From positions 1-33,800 of the forward strand of contig DATGZX010000247.1 of the NCBI GenBank assembly GCA_035296965.1: DNA of 33,800 nt, read 5' to 3'. Below, piece after piece: positions 9,701-17,344 of this stretch. The DNA is from DATGZX01 sp035296965 (GTDB lineage Bacteria > Planctomycetota > Planctomycetia > Gemmatales > Gemmataceae). The position numbers and the translations under genes were made by a program. Numbering within the stretch: the stretch's first letter is position 1; each line of letters starts with the position of its first letter. The notes under the pieces are model-generated. The model worked only from the letters and a program-made list of their open reading frames with translations. It had not been told where the DNA came from and did no database searches.

Positions 9701-12700
9701 TGATCTACGATCGGAAAATGCCATCTTGGAGACTGTGGACGCAATTGGATGCGCCCGTCCCCATTTTGCCGCTGGAGGCAGCCACGTTTCGCCACACATG
9801 GTGCTTGCCGCCCGGCATCGTTCCTCTCCGGCAGGCGAGTGCGCAACTTCTGCCGGTACCAGGCACGAAGAGCGAAACTGGGTCGATCCAGGAATTCATG
9901 AGGATTTCGAAGTCTTACGTGGCCCCCCTATCCGGCGTCCGCATTGATGAATGGAGGCCCCGTCAGCTCCGTCTCCTCATGGAAGCAAATGCATATCTGC
10001 GCAATCAACGCCGCGATCGGCAGTCCCTATGCCTGGGCGATGTTTTGACCGCCCTCGTATTCCAAGTCTTCAAGGACCAAGAGCCGCTGGTCATCGATCA
10101 GGTCGCTCTGCAAGCAGCAGGCGTGGGCGCGCTCACGCCACTCAACGACCCAGAGATTCCCGGCGAAGAAGGGTTAGCCTCCGGTGACGAGGGCGCCTTA
10201 GCCCCGTTCGACCGGCTTGGTCTCGTGTGCGTCCCCACTCCTTACGCACTCCTGGTGACCACGCGACGTCAATGGCAGACACAACCGTCTTCAGAGGAAG
10301 GAACTGGTTACCGGCCCGAGCGCGTGCAGGCTGCTCTTGGCGAGGCTATTGCCCAGGGTCATGATTCCTCCGGGCGCTTCGTGAGCGCACTCGACTGGCT
10401 CAGTGCCAAGCGCACGGTCATCGGCAAGGCCTGGGAAAGTGATAGCGGCGGGAGCAAAGGTGCGTCAGGCGACCACGATTTCCTGGTAGCGCGCGAGGGC
10501 TGGACCGAATGGCAGCGCGCTGCAGGCCCGGAAAGTGATGAACCGCTGACGGTGATCCGGCAAGATGCACTCTCCGGTGCCGCCCTGGCGCTGTCGGGCC
10601 TGATCCTTCTTGCGGGCTGGCGTGCGCGTGCGTGCACGTTGCAGATTCGCTATCGCTTGCTCCTGCTCTGCTTGGCGGCCGGCGGCCTAGTGCTGCTCTG
10701 GCTGCCGTCCGTATTGAGCCAGTTGGTTTGGTGGCCGGTGTTGACAGCGGCAGTAGTCGCTGGCGTCTGGTGCCTCATGTCGGCGCTTCGTCCCGCGAAG
10801 GCCACGGAGCCAAAAGCGGTGGCAGCTGCGATGCTGGTCCTGATTCTCACGGTGGCAATACCCGGCCGGGCTGCGGATCAACCGCCTCTGACCGTCTGGC
10901 TTCTGCCAAACAAATCCGTTGAAAAGCAGTCCGCGCTGGTAGCGCCAGATTTGCTTCAACAACTCCGCGCCATGAGCCGGCAGGGAGCGGGCGGATTACA
11001 GGGCGCCATGCTCCTGCGCGCACGCTACGAAGGGACCTGCCAGGGCGGCACGGCAGACTTCCTGGCCGAGTTCCAGGTTCATTCATTCGATGACTCCCCT
11101 GCCGACTTGGCTATTCCTCTGAGTGGCATCGAGCTTCGAGACGCTCTGCTCGACGACAACCCCGCCTATCCCATGTCGCTGCCTCCGCCACTCAATGGCT
11201 ACACCATCAAGGTGAAAGGCCGGGGCAGCCACCGGCTTCGTCTCCATTTTGCGGTCCCCAAGCTCGGCGCGGGACAAGAAGAGGAATTGCGTTTCGCGAT
11301 TCCGGAGCTTCTCCAGAGTCAACTATCGTTGACTGTTCTTGCCGGCGCCTCTTACCTGCATGCTCCCACCGCACGAGGCGCACAAGGAATCACGAGCGAT
11401 CTCCCAGGCACGCACCTGAACGCGGACCTTGGCCGGATTGCCGCCCTGCACGTGCGCTGGTTCCAGGCCCACGAGCACGCGACTCCGGCCACCGTAAACC
11501 TCAAAGAACTCTATCTGTGGGATTTGCGGGCCTCGACGAGCAGGCTCCTGAGTATTCTGCAATATTCGGTAAGCGCTGGCGGAGTCTCGATATTCAAGCT
11601 CGATGTGCCTGAGAACATGGAAGTGCGCCGCGTGGAGAGCGGGCCATTGCCTGCGAGCGGGCCGGTGCCGCCCCTCAAGCAGTGGCAGCTCACGAGAGCG
11701 GGAAACCAGCGCCAGTTGCAACTCGAATACCAATTTCCCGTGACTCATGGAGTGCAGGTTTTTCTGGAGCTTGTGCCCAGCGGGCCTCGTGAACCTGACA
11801 TTTCCCTTTCTCTGCCGACTCCTGAGGGCACGCCGGCCGCGTCGTCGCTCGATAGTTATGTCGGCTATCGAGTGGAGGGATGTCAAGCAGAGCTGCTCGA
11901 GTACCGCCGCGTAACCGGCATCGACCCGGAGACGTTCAGTGCAAGATGGCAACTGGCCGGCACCGAGGATCCGGGGCCGCCGGAAAAGGCGTATGCATTT
12001 CGGCGCGGTCCCGCCGGCGCGCCTTTGTTGCGACTTGCCTTGACCGCGCCCAGGTCTCACATCCAGGGCGTCCAGGACATCCTCTGGCAAGTCGGCTTGA
12101 GATCGGCGCAATTACAGAATGCCGTGCATCTAAAAGGCATCGAGGACAGTCTTCTATGGGTGGAATGGGATGTCCCTGCCGAGGTTGCCATCGCCGACGT
12201 TGTCGGCAAAGATGTGCGAAACTGGTCTCGGACCGGGTCGCGGGTTCAGGTCTGGTTGCAACGTGCCGTTAGCGAAACATCGCTCATGATGATCGGCTCG
12301 CTGCCGCGCAGCCCCGAGGAGTCGACAGCGCCATTTCACATTCCCTGCATCACCCTTCGTGGCGCGGAGCCGGCGACGACCTATGTGCGTTTGATTTCCC
12401 GGAAGGGCCAAATGTTTCAAGCGGAGAACATACAAAACCTGTGGCCCTTGCCGGAGGCGCGCTTGTCGGGCGTAGAGCAAACGTACGTGACCAGGCAGGG
12501 CAGCTACGGGGGGATCCTGCAGGTCCATCCAGCGCCGACAAATGTCGCTCTGCGGATGCTGACCAGCGCAGAGGTGCTCGAACGCCGACTGAGCTTCACA
12601 TGCATTCTCGATTTTCCAGCAGGCCTGTCGGACTTGCGCCATCTCACCTTGCACCTGCGCAACTGGCAAGGACAGGAGGTGAAGCTCACCGCACCGAAAC

Positions 12701-14247
12701 TAGCCAGGCGTGAACAGCGCCGCGACGACGCGGGCGATTACACCTGGTCCCTGGATCTCGCGCCGGAAGTGACTTCTGCGTTTCAGATAAAGCTTTCGGG
12801 AAGCGTGCCGCTCACCTCGGCAGAAGACAGCATCCCCATGCCCGTGCTGTCCGTCGAAGAAATCCCCGCCCCCGAACATTGGCTGGCCCTGGTTGGCAGG
12901 CAACTATCTGCAGACGAACTGCGCGGCCTGGAGATTGCTGACCCGGTCCAGGCAGCGCGCCTATGGCCGGCCGTGGCGGACCGGATGACGCGTCTTGGCA
13001 GCTCTGTTTGGAGGGTCGAGCGCGAGGATTGGAAGCTGCGCTTGCAGACCCGCTCTCCGGGAGTCGAATCGGAGCCCGTGCGGGTGTTCCTCACTGAGCA
13101 CGCCGCGGGCATGAGCGATAGCCGGCACTGGCTGCACCGGGGCACCTATTGGATCTATCACGCAGCGGGGACCGACCTGAGTGTTTCCCTGCCCCGCGGC
13201 GCGGTCTTTTCGAGAGCCACCCTTGACGGGGTGGAACTCCTGCCGCTGCAACCCAGCGGTGGACGGCTGTGGCTGCCCCTCACCGCGAGTACCGGCATGC
13301 GCAGCCTATGTCTGTACTGGCACTTTCCTGACGAAACGGAGCCATTCGCCCGACCCAATCTGGCAGATCCTGAGTTGGCAGGAGTTTCCTTCACTGGCCC
13401 TTCTGAAATGATTCGGCCGGCGTGGATCATCCAGGTGCCTTCAGGCTATCGAGTTGTGCAGCACGATCGCAATGTGCAGCCTGAAGTGGCTGTAAATGGA
13501 TCTCTGCGGCGCGCTGCTGCCCAGCTTTACCTCAGCGGCTTTCTGGCGGATCGGGCCTCCGAGGGAGCGGACCGCATCTTGGAGCAGCAACTTCTCAACG
13601 CCCAGGAAAACTTCTATCGCTACACCAGCCAGGCACAACTGGCTCTGACGCGAAAGGGAGCGCCGGCCGCTGCTGGCGGAACCGATATCGCCGCCCGGCT
13701 GGAAGAATTGCTCAGTCAGAACAAACAGCTGGCCCAGGGCCATCATTTTGAACAGATCCGCACCTTGGCCGAGAGTCAGGCGACCGTCTTCTTCCGGTCG
13801 CCCGAGGCGATTTCGAGGGACAGAGCAAATCGTTCCCAGGGGACAGACTTCTTCTGTCAGGAGTGGGCTGAGCAGGGAACTCCGAGCTACTGGGAGGCAG
13901 GCGCGAGCGATGGTATGCCGCAAATACAGCTCATTGCCCTCGAAGTTCAGCAGACCCAGCGTGCGTTCGGCCTAACTGGACTCATCCTTGTACTGTTCTT
14001 GATCGCCTGGACTCTGCCGCACTTCCCCCGCCTGGTGGCCTGGATGCGGACATTATGGCCGGAGGAGCTTATCAGCTTTGTGCTTCTCGGCATGCTGGTC
14101 TACCATCCTAACCTCGGATTCTGGCTCATCGTCCTGTTCGGAATTCTAGCCAGGCTCATCTACACGACGGCGTGGGGACTGGCCATCTTGCATCGGCGTA
14201 TGCCGGTCACGGCCTCGCCGGGAAGCAGCTTCACTTCTTCCTCCTGA
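6697..14247 (+). CDS. Giant membrane protein of about 2,516 residues, apparently a fusion of two related units
   Basis: The start lies inside the end of the preceding gene. GTG 6685, ATG 6697 and ATG 6706 are all possible. GGGA at 6693-6696 suits 6706, so 6697 is a compromise. A membrane segment follows (LSFVLALLLIAFFYFF) and then a large beta-rich extracytoplasmic region. In mid-protein, near residues 1290-1390, comes a cluster of four or five hydrophobic segments. This is followed by MLVLILTVAIPGRAADQ, which has the form of a complete signal peptide with an AxA-like cleavage site although it is internal. A second beta-rich half follows, ending in two or three membrane segments (GLTGLILVLFLIAWTLP and later). 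Both halves begin with the same kind of module as the upstream protein, a Tyr-containing strand, a hydrophobic repeat, then 'LDG' or 'LDD'. I recognise no enzyme domain. It probably works with its neighbour at the envelope. Confidence 0.85.
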   Translation: MRDMRSFRHILARLGATETRAAAALHVARLVQPGLRLSFVLALLLIAFFYFFPLYGGIPPILLPPLSLPLPDPLPLRRVLVNPEQMPGEIERARQGILQEIPRAEFEGLVQRAALAAEALKSPPRLIEARYRATLNEANLVGTAQCTILHTVAAPGILTLQPFSLALRKAMLDGREAILADLDGKSTGLLIEHLGKHTLALDWSARSEPGPNGLHFELKVPPCALTSFDLDLPEGRTPALARDGCLLSGPLPGSAPGRKQWRLECAGAAQVDLVIQNASGPGEPRPLLLAHSQTKQSLFLDRVESSFDFTLEVLHGAVREINLICPPQLTPLTVSMRSSTIETWEVRPGAQPGESSILHVRLPEPVQGASLPFHVHGLSPVLPGSLWTCPGLQIAGAINLGETLSLQLAPDVQLGNWHAGDFVLVKAMGDAEGGQTLTFQSGTRQPNVARDPARPLLDRPSAQIGLQDVDFRVRQLAWWQIRPEGASLAAHLGYEVLRGRMYRLVVRLPANWNADRVEITPADLLGNWMVARDNGQDRLIVDLQRPLEAPAQAVLKLGLRPVQGNGTAAPYASDENGEVSFAFPQLVPEGTSQWSGGLAISVDELYQPVVSASLPSTSLSNRTLDQGSDGVARKDEEFSPDRQPQLAPNLPAPWGNGTPSYYYTFRNQPVTGVVKLRPRAPRVQARCSGEVVIASGRAAILMRLHVRPEVGKPTSLDFFVSTPVSGPWKWQVKDSRNSVRGLQRLHFAEVAPQLSGLAATDPLSAAALLSMPSSRGSLWRLTFAEPLAEPVTLETTLDIARVEPAAIAAALPGPLAGATPLGAAVWSALAQQIATRAMPAEKWAIPLLTVLAADRMEGEVKVHLAGADLVEVEALGLRESVPGPRSGSTAVWRSFHYGRPPFSLVLHGRIVAADQTSAPEIDSAHLTTFVQPGGLLLSHLALQLHRWEQRTLPIRLPPGTEYRAARLDGHWLPRPASIQPADSGLVIELPIAIQTAVHEVEVIYDRKMPSWRLWTQLDAPVPILPLEAATFRHTWCLPPGIVPLRQASAQLLPVPGTKSETGSIQEFMRISKSYVAPLSGVRIDEWRPRQLRLLMEANAYLRNQRRDRQSLCLGDVLTALVFQVFKDQEPLVIDQVALQAAGVGALTPLNDPEIPGEEGLASGDEGALAPFDRLGLVCVPTPYALLVTTRRQWQTQPSSEEGTGYRPERVQAALGEAIAQGHDSSGRFVSALDWLSAKRTVIGKAWESDSGGSKGASGDHDFLVAREGWTEWQRAAGPESDEPLTVIRQDALSGAALALSGLILLAGWRARACTLQIRYRLLLLCLAAGGLVLLWLPSVLSQLVWWPVLTAAVVAGVWCLMSALRPAKATEPKAVAAAMLVLILTVAIPGRAADQPPLTVWLLPNKSVEKQSALVAPDLLQQLRAMSRQGAGGLQGAMLLRARYEGTCQGGTADFLAEFQVHSFDDSPADLAIPLSGIELRDALLDDNPAYPMSLPPPLNGYTIKVKGRGSHRLRLHFAVPKLGAGQEEELRFAIPELLQSQLSLTVLAGASYLHAPTARGAQGITSDLPGTHLNADLGRIAALHVRWFQAHEHATPATVNLKELYLWDLRASTSRLLSILQYSVSAGGVSIFKLDVPENMEVRRVESGPLPASGPVPPLKQWQLTRAGNQRQLQLEYQFPVTHGVQVFLELVPSGPREPDISLSLPTPEGTPAASSLDSYVGYRVEGCQAELLEYRRVTGIDPETFSARWQLAGTEDPGPPEKAYAFRRGPAGAPLLRLALTAPRSHIQGVQDILWQVGLRSAQLQNAVHLKGIEDSLLWVEWDVPAEVAIADVVGKDVRNWSRTGSRVQVWLQRAVSETSLMMIGSLPRSPEESTAPFHIPCITLRGAEPATTYVRLISRKGQMFQAENIQNLWPLPEARLSGVEQTYVTRQGSYGGILQVHPAPTNVALRMLTSAEVLERRLSFTCILDFPAGLSDLRHLTLHLRNWQGQEVKLTAPKLARREQRRDDAGDYTWSLDLAPEVTSAFQIKLSGSVPLTSAEDSIPMPVLSVEEIPAPEHWLALVGRQLSADELRGLEIADPVQAARLWPAVADRMTRLGSSVWRVEREDWKLRLQTRSPGVESEPVRVFLTEHAAGMSDSRHWLHRGTYWIYHAAGTDLSVSLPRGAVFSRATLDGVELLPLQPSGGRLWLPLTASTGMRSLCLYWHFPDETEPFARPNLADPELAGVSFTGPSEMIRPAWIIQVPSGYRVVQHDRNVQPEVAVNGSLRRAAAQLYLSGFLADRASEGADRILEQQLLNAQENFYRYTSQAQLALTRKGAPAAAGGTDIAARLEELLSQNKQLAQGHHFEQIRTLAESQATVFFRSPEAISRDRANRSQGTDFFCQEWAEQGTPSYWEAGASDGMPQIQLIALEVQQTQRAFGLTGLILVLFLIAWTLPHFPRLVAWMRTLWPEELISFVLLGMLVYHPNLGFWLIVLFGILARLIYTTAWGLAILHRRMPVTASPGSSFTSSS

Positions 14248-14260
14248 GCGTGCGACATGG

Positions 14261-14282
14261 CTTTCCGCCCGGGGTGCGGAAG
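14261..14282 (+). terminator. Short stem-loop after the giant operon
   Basis: TTTCCGC (14262-14268) pairs with GCGGAAG (14276-14282) across a 7-base loop, with one G-T pair at the base, beginning 13 bases after the stop of the giant gene. CTCTTAAT follows, so the T-tail is poor. It is placed where a terminator would be expected and marks the change from chromosome to the phage-like element. The rest of the gap to 14545 (about 300 bases) shows no gene or tRNA that I can support. Confidence 0.35.
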
Positions 14283-14544
14283 CTCTTAATACATGCGGAA
14301 ATCAACGGCCGATTTGCTTGGGCGCGGCCGCCGCTTGCGCTCCTTGGATCGAAATGAGCAGCGGTTGGCCGCAGTATCCAAGTGTGTAAGATCCAAATTA
14401 CCCGTGCAGATCTTGAACAGGTCGCATAGCGCACCCACAATGACTTGGGCGGGGGACCGGTCTGCAGCCGGCATCCCTCGATATGCCTTGTCGGGGTTCT
14501 CCCGCCCGTTTTTCACTCCAAGGCGCCGTGAAAGGCAATCGGCC

Positions 14545-15915
14545 ATGTCAAAGACTTCAAGCAAGCTGGACTGTTTCCAAGATGACGAAGGGCGGACGTG
14601 GATATGGGTCCGACACGCCACCTTGAAGTTTCGGCTCCCGGTGTCCGCGATCCTCTACGCTCAAGATCTGCGCTGCCCGTCGTTGGACAGGACCATCGAA
14701 ACGAATGAGCGGTTGGTGAATGGCCGCAGGCGCCGCTACGCTCTGGAAGCGGACTTGGCGCAAATGAGGGCCGCCCGAGCTCGCAAGGCGCCGCCTGCCC
14801 AACCATCGGCCGACGCGGATGTAATTCCGTTGCGTGAAGCGGCCAGAGTCTCGGGCTACACCGTGGCCGGACTCAAATGGATGCTGAAGAACGGCAGCTC
14901 CGCCGTTGCAAATCGAACGCTATGGGGCGAGAAACGCTGGCAAATCCTCGAGGACGGCCGGCGCAGGCTCACCACGCACGTAAGCCGAGCGGAGATGGAA
15001 CAATTGAGGGAGCAAGCGAAGAGCAAGCCGGACGATCCAGACACGGTGATTGCAGGCCGACTGACGGCGCGCCAGGCCATGATGAAATATCCGGTCACTG
15101 ACGCCGGGCTCCGCAAGGCTCATGCTGGCGGGGAAATTGACGCCAAGAAAATGCCCGTCCCAAAACGAAGCGGACGATGGACAACGCGACGGTACTACCT
15201 CGAAAAGGACGTTGATGCCTACGCTGCCAGGCTGAAGGCGCCCTCTGCCATCGAACGCGCGCGAGAGTTTCTGGCCGAAGCGCTTGCCGATGGCCCCAAG
15301 CCATTCCACCAACAGATTCTTCCCCAAGCCAAGAGGCACGGCATCAGCGAGAAGGCGTTGCGCAGGGCAAAGAAGGCGCTGAAGGTCGAAGCGACACAGC
15401 CCGCAGACCGGGCGCCGTCCTACTGGCATTACCGCAGCCAGAAGCTTCCCGAAGTCAAGCCAGCGACCAGGAGCAGCCAGGCCAAAGATAAGGCGCTCAG
15501 GTTTCTGCGCGCGACCGCGGGCTATGAGTCCTTGTCGTTGAATCAACTGGTCGAGAAGGCCAGCGGGTTGGGCATCTCGAAAACCACGATACGGCGGGCG
15601 CTGGCAGCGGTGAAATCGGGAATGGCGCCGGCGGCGGTGCAACCCGGACAGCCCGCGAATCCGCCGACTCAGCAAGATGAAGCCAGGACAGGCCGCCCTC
15701 GTTCAGAACTAACGCTCCAGGTCCAAAGATTCTGTTACGAGCGCTACATGCGAAATGGGCCGGGCGACAAGCTTCCGCTCATTCGCAGAGAAGCTGCACG
15801 GCTGTTTGGAGTTCGCGCTCCGAAAGAGGACTCGCACGTTACTCTTTACGCTAAGCGCTATGCAGAAAAAACCAGTTCGCCCTGGAGTACTAGAAACTCG
15901 CAAAATCCCCAGTGA
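14545..15915 (+). CDS. Multi-module helix-turn-helix protein, probably element replication or control
   Basis: The frame is open from 14293, but I take ATG 14545 (456 residues) because AAAGG lies 9 bases upstream and the reading before it is not protein-like. It contains at least two excisionase-like helix-turn-helix units (IPLREAARVSGYTVAGLKWM; LTARQAMMKYPVTDAGLRKA). Two more winged-helix-like units follow, starting AREFLAEALADGPKPFHQQI with 'HGISEKALRRAKKALKV', and FLRATAGYESLSLNQLVEKA with 'GISKTTIRRALAAVK'. The latter type is familiar at the C-termini of RepA-like plasmid and phage ATPases, but no ATPase is present here. A conserved-looking helical tail follows (RPRSELTLQVQRFCYERYM). It lies immediately before the iteron-like repeats at 15920, which suggests it binds them. 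Its role is inferred. Confidence 0.75.
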   Translation: MSKTSSKLDCFQDDEGRTWIWVRHATLKFRLPVSAILYAQDLRCPSLDRTIETNERLVNGRRRRYALEADLAQMRAARARKAPPAQPSADADVIPLREAARVSGYTVAGLKWMLKNGSSAVANRTLWGEKRWQILEDGRRRLTTHVSRAEMEQLREQAKSKPDDPDTVIAGRLTARQAMMKYPVTDAGLRKAHAGGEIDAKKMPVPKRSGRWTTRRYYLEKDVDAYAARLKAPSAIERAREFLAEALADGPKPFHQQILPQAKRHGISEKALRRAKKALKVEATQPADRAPSYWHYRSQKLPEVKPATRSSQAKDKALRFLRATAGYESLSLNQLVEKASGLGISKTTIRRALAAVKSGMAPAAVQPGQPANPPTQQDEARTGRPRSELTLQVQRFCYERYMRNGPGDKLPLIRREAARLFGVRAPKEDSHVTLYAKRYAEKTSSPWSTRNSQNPQ

Positions 15916-15919
15916 AATC

Positions 15920-15972
15920 GGGGTGCACAAAAGGTGCACAAAAGTCTTTTGTGCATATCTGTGCAATACCCC
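15920..15972 (+). repeat. Iteron-like direct and inverted repeats, candidate origin or operator
   Basis: GTGCACAAAAG occurs twice in perfect tandem (15923-15933 and 15934-15944). An inverted copy, CTTTTGTGCA, follows at 15946-15955, giving a perfect 10-base palindrome around a single T. A further GTGCA is at 15961-15965. Outer arms GGGGT/GCAC and GTGC/AAT/ACCCC enclose the whole block. It starts 5 bases after the stop of the helix-turn-helix protein and lies 58 bases before the next ORF. Such a layout is typical of a binding site for a replication initiator or repressor. Which protein binds it is not visible. Confidence 0.6.
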
Positions 15973-16030
15973 TTAGCTCCCTTTCTTTACCATCGTCCGT
16001 GTGATCGTTGAAACGACGAGAGCACGGACA

Positions 16031-16216
16031 ATGGCTCAGCAAACCAAACAACCAGGGCGCCGGAAACCGCCAAAGGCGGAAGAGGAAGCGTTGCGCCTGG
16101 AGATGGTCATCGACCAGGCGGCAGCGCCAGGGAATCCGATTCCGGCGCTGGTTCGATTGCTGCTTGCGATTACGGATAGGGAACAGAAGGAAGGGGCAAG
16201 GCAAAGCCTGGGATAA
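16031..16216 (+). CDS. Small basic hypothetical protein
   Basis: This is a 61-residue reading frame from ATG 16031, with a Lys/Arg/Gln-rich start (MAQQTKQPGRRKPPKAEEEA) and a helical, acidic/hydrophobic second half. The ribosome site is weak. It sits in line between the repeat block and the hairpin at 16228, on the strand of all its neighbours. An upstream in-frame start at 16001 is possible but lies close to the repeats. No family is recognised, and the size leaves real doubt. Confidence 0.45.
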   Translation: MAQQTKQPGRRKPPKAEEEALRLEMVIDQAAAPGNPIPALVRLLLAITDREQKEGARQSLG

Positions 16217-16227
16217 CCCTAAAAAGC

Positions 16228-16258
16228 GAACGACCAGGCTGTGCCGGCCTGGTCGTTC
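16228..16258. terminator. Perfect 12-bp inverted repeat with 7-base loop
   Basis: GAACGACCAGGC (16228-16239) and GCCTGGTCGTTC (16247-16258) are exact complements around TGTGCCG. On the + strand no T-run follows. On the - strand the stem is followed by GCTTTTT (16221-16227), the form of an intrinsic terminator for leftward transcription, though no leftward gene is seen here. It stands 12 bases after the small ORF and just before the ribosome site of the next gene, so it may also separate or attenuate those genes. Confidence 0.55.
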
Positions 16259-16279
16259 CAATCTGCAAGGACCATCACA

Positions 16280-17344
16280 ATGTCCACTTTACACGCCACG
16301 GAAGCTCCCGGCAATGCCGCGGAGCTGGAAGGTATCGTTACCGCTCGCGTGCGTGCACTTCTGAAGGGCGGTATGCATCGCAATGAAGTGATGTTCAGGG
16401 TAGTGAGGGAACACCCGGAAAACAGCAATGAAGCTGGGCGAATTGCCTTCCGAGCGGCCCTCGATTTCGAAGGTCAAGTCGAAGTTCCGAACGACCCAGC
16501 CGTTTTCACCGACGCGCTAGCCTCTCCTGCTCCCTCTGAGCTACTTCAACCAGAGCAACCAAGACAAACAGGCAATCAGTCAAGCATGCCAAACAGGTCA
16601 ATTAAGACATCTAAGAAAAAAAAGAGAGACACGGGCGGCAGCGAGAGTCAGCCAAAGGCAGACCTACAGGCCAACCCAATAGCCAAGCCAAGGATGATAG
16701 TCAAGTCTCCTCCGAGGGAGAAGCCGACAGCGAATCCTCCTTTCCCTGGGGACATGTCCACCAACCTTCAGACCGCAGCCTGCCAACTCATCGAATCGGC
16801 GTGGGTCTATTTGAACAAAGAAATTGAAGTCTGGCGGACTCCCTTTGAACTGGCGCGAATCCTCCGAAATCTAACGAACACGAAACCCGAGCAATTCCGG
16901 GACCTCATCTACCGTTTCTACGTCAATGGCAGATGGGCCGGGGAATTTGAGGACTTGTATTATCAGTACCTCGACGCCTTTCCGACGATCATGTGCCCTT
17001 TCGGCAAGGACACCTTCGACGTGGCAGCGTTCCACGCGACCAGCGCGCCGCTAACCCTCTCCGTCGATCACGGTCCTAAGTTTCAGTCCATCGCAAGCTT
17101 CGCGTACTACATGCACACGCAGGCCGACGGCGGCAATATCCAGTTGCCGCGCGAACGCCTTGCAAGATGGCTCGGCGTGTCTCCTCGAACCGTGACGAGC
17201 CTGGTTCGATTGCTCGAAGAGGCAAGCCTCGTTCAGTGCACAGACGACGCCTATAGCTACGCTCAGCATCAGGCCAAAACCTACAAGTTCATCGCCGGAG
17301 AAGGGCAATTCAGCATCCCGAAACGTGGGGAGGCAGGAGCGTGA
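16280..17344 (+). CDS. Winged-helix DNA-binding protein, phage/plasmid replication type
   Basis: ATG 16280 follows AAGGA with good spacing and gives 354 residues. Residues 1-60 are a small helical region (AELEGIVTARVRALLKGGMH). Residues 90-155 are a low-complexity basic and Ser/Pro/Lys-rich linker. The C-terminal 190 residues are well structured and contain a clear winged helix (LPRERLARWLGVSPRTVTSL with VRLLEEASLV) of the kind found in phage replication initiators. The stop overlaps the next start as TGATG, so the two are translated together. It probably recruits replication proteins or acts as a regulator. Which of these cannot be decided from sequence. Confidence 0.72.
   Translation: MSTLHATEAPGNAAELEGIVTARVRALLKGGMHRNEVMFRVVREHPENSNEAGRIAFRAALDFEGQVEVPNDPAVFTDALASPAPSELLQPEQPRQTGNQSSMPNRSIKTSKKKKRDTGGSESQPKADLQANPIAKPRMIVKSPPREKPTANPPFPGDMSTNLQTAACQLIESAWVYLNKEIEVWRTPFELARILRNLTNTKPEQFRDLIYRFYVNGRWAGEFEDLYYQYLDAFPTIMCPFGKDTFDVAAFHATSAPLTLSVDHGPKFQSIASFAYYMHTQADGGNIQLPRERLARWLGVSPRTVTSLVRLLEEASLVQCTDDAYSYAQHQAKTYKFIAGEGQFSIPKRGEAGA

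Noticed and set aside
14248..14544. tRNA gene or attachment site at the chromosome/element border
   Set aside because: No cloverleaf or T-loop consensus could be found, and no direct repeat matching a sequence at the far end was seen by eye.
15920..15972. CRISPR array
   Set aside because: The repeats are only 11 bases, in direct tandem without spacers, and one copy is inverted. No Cas genes are present in the window.
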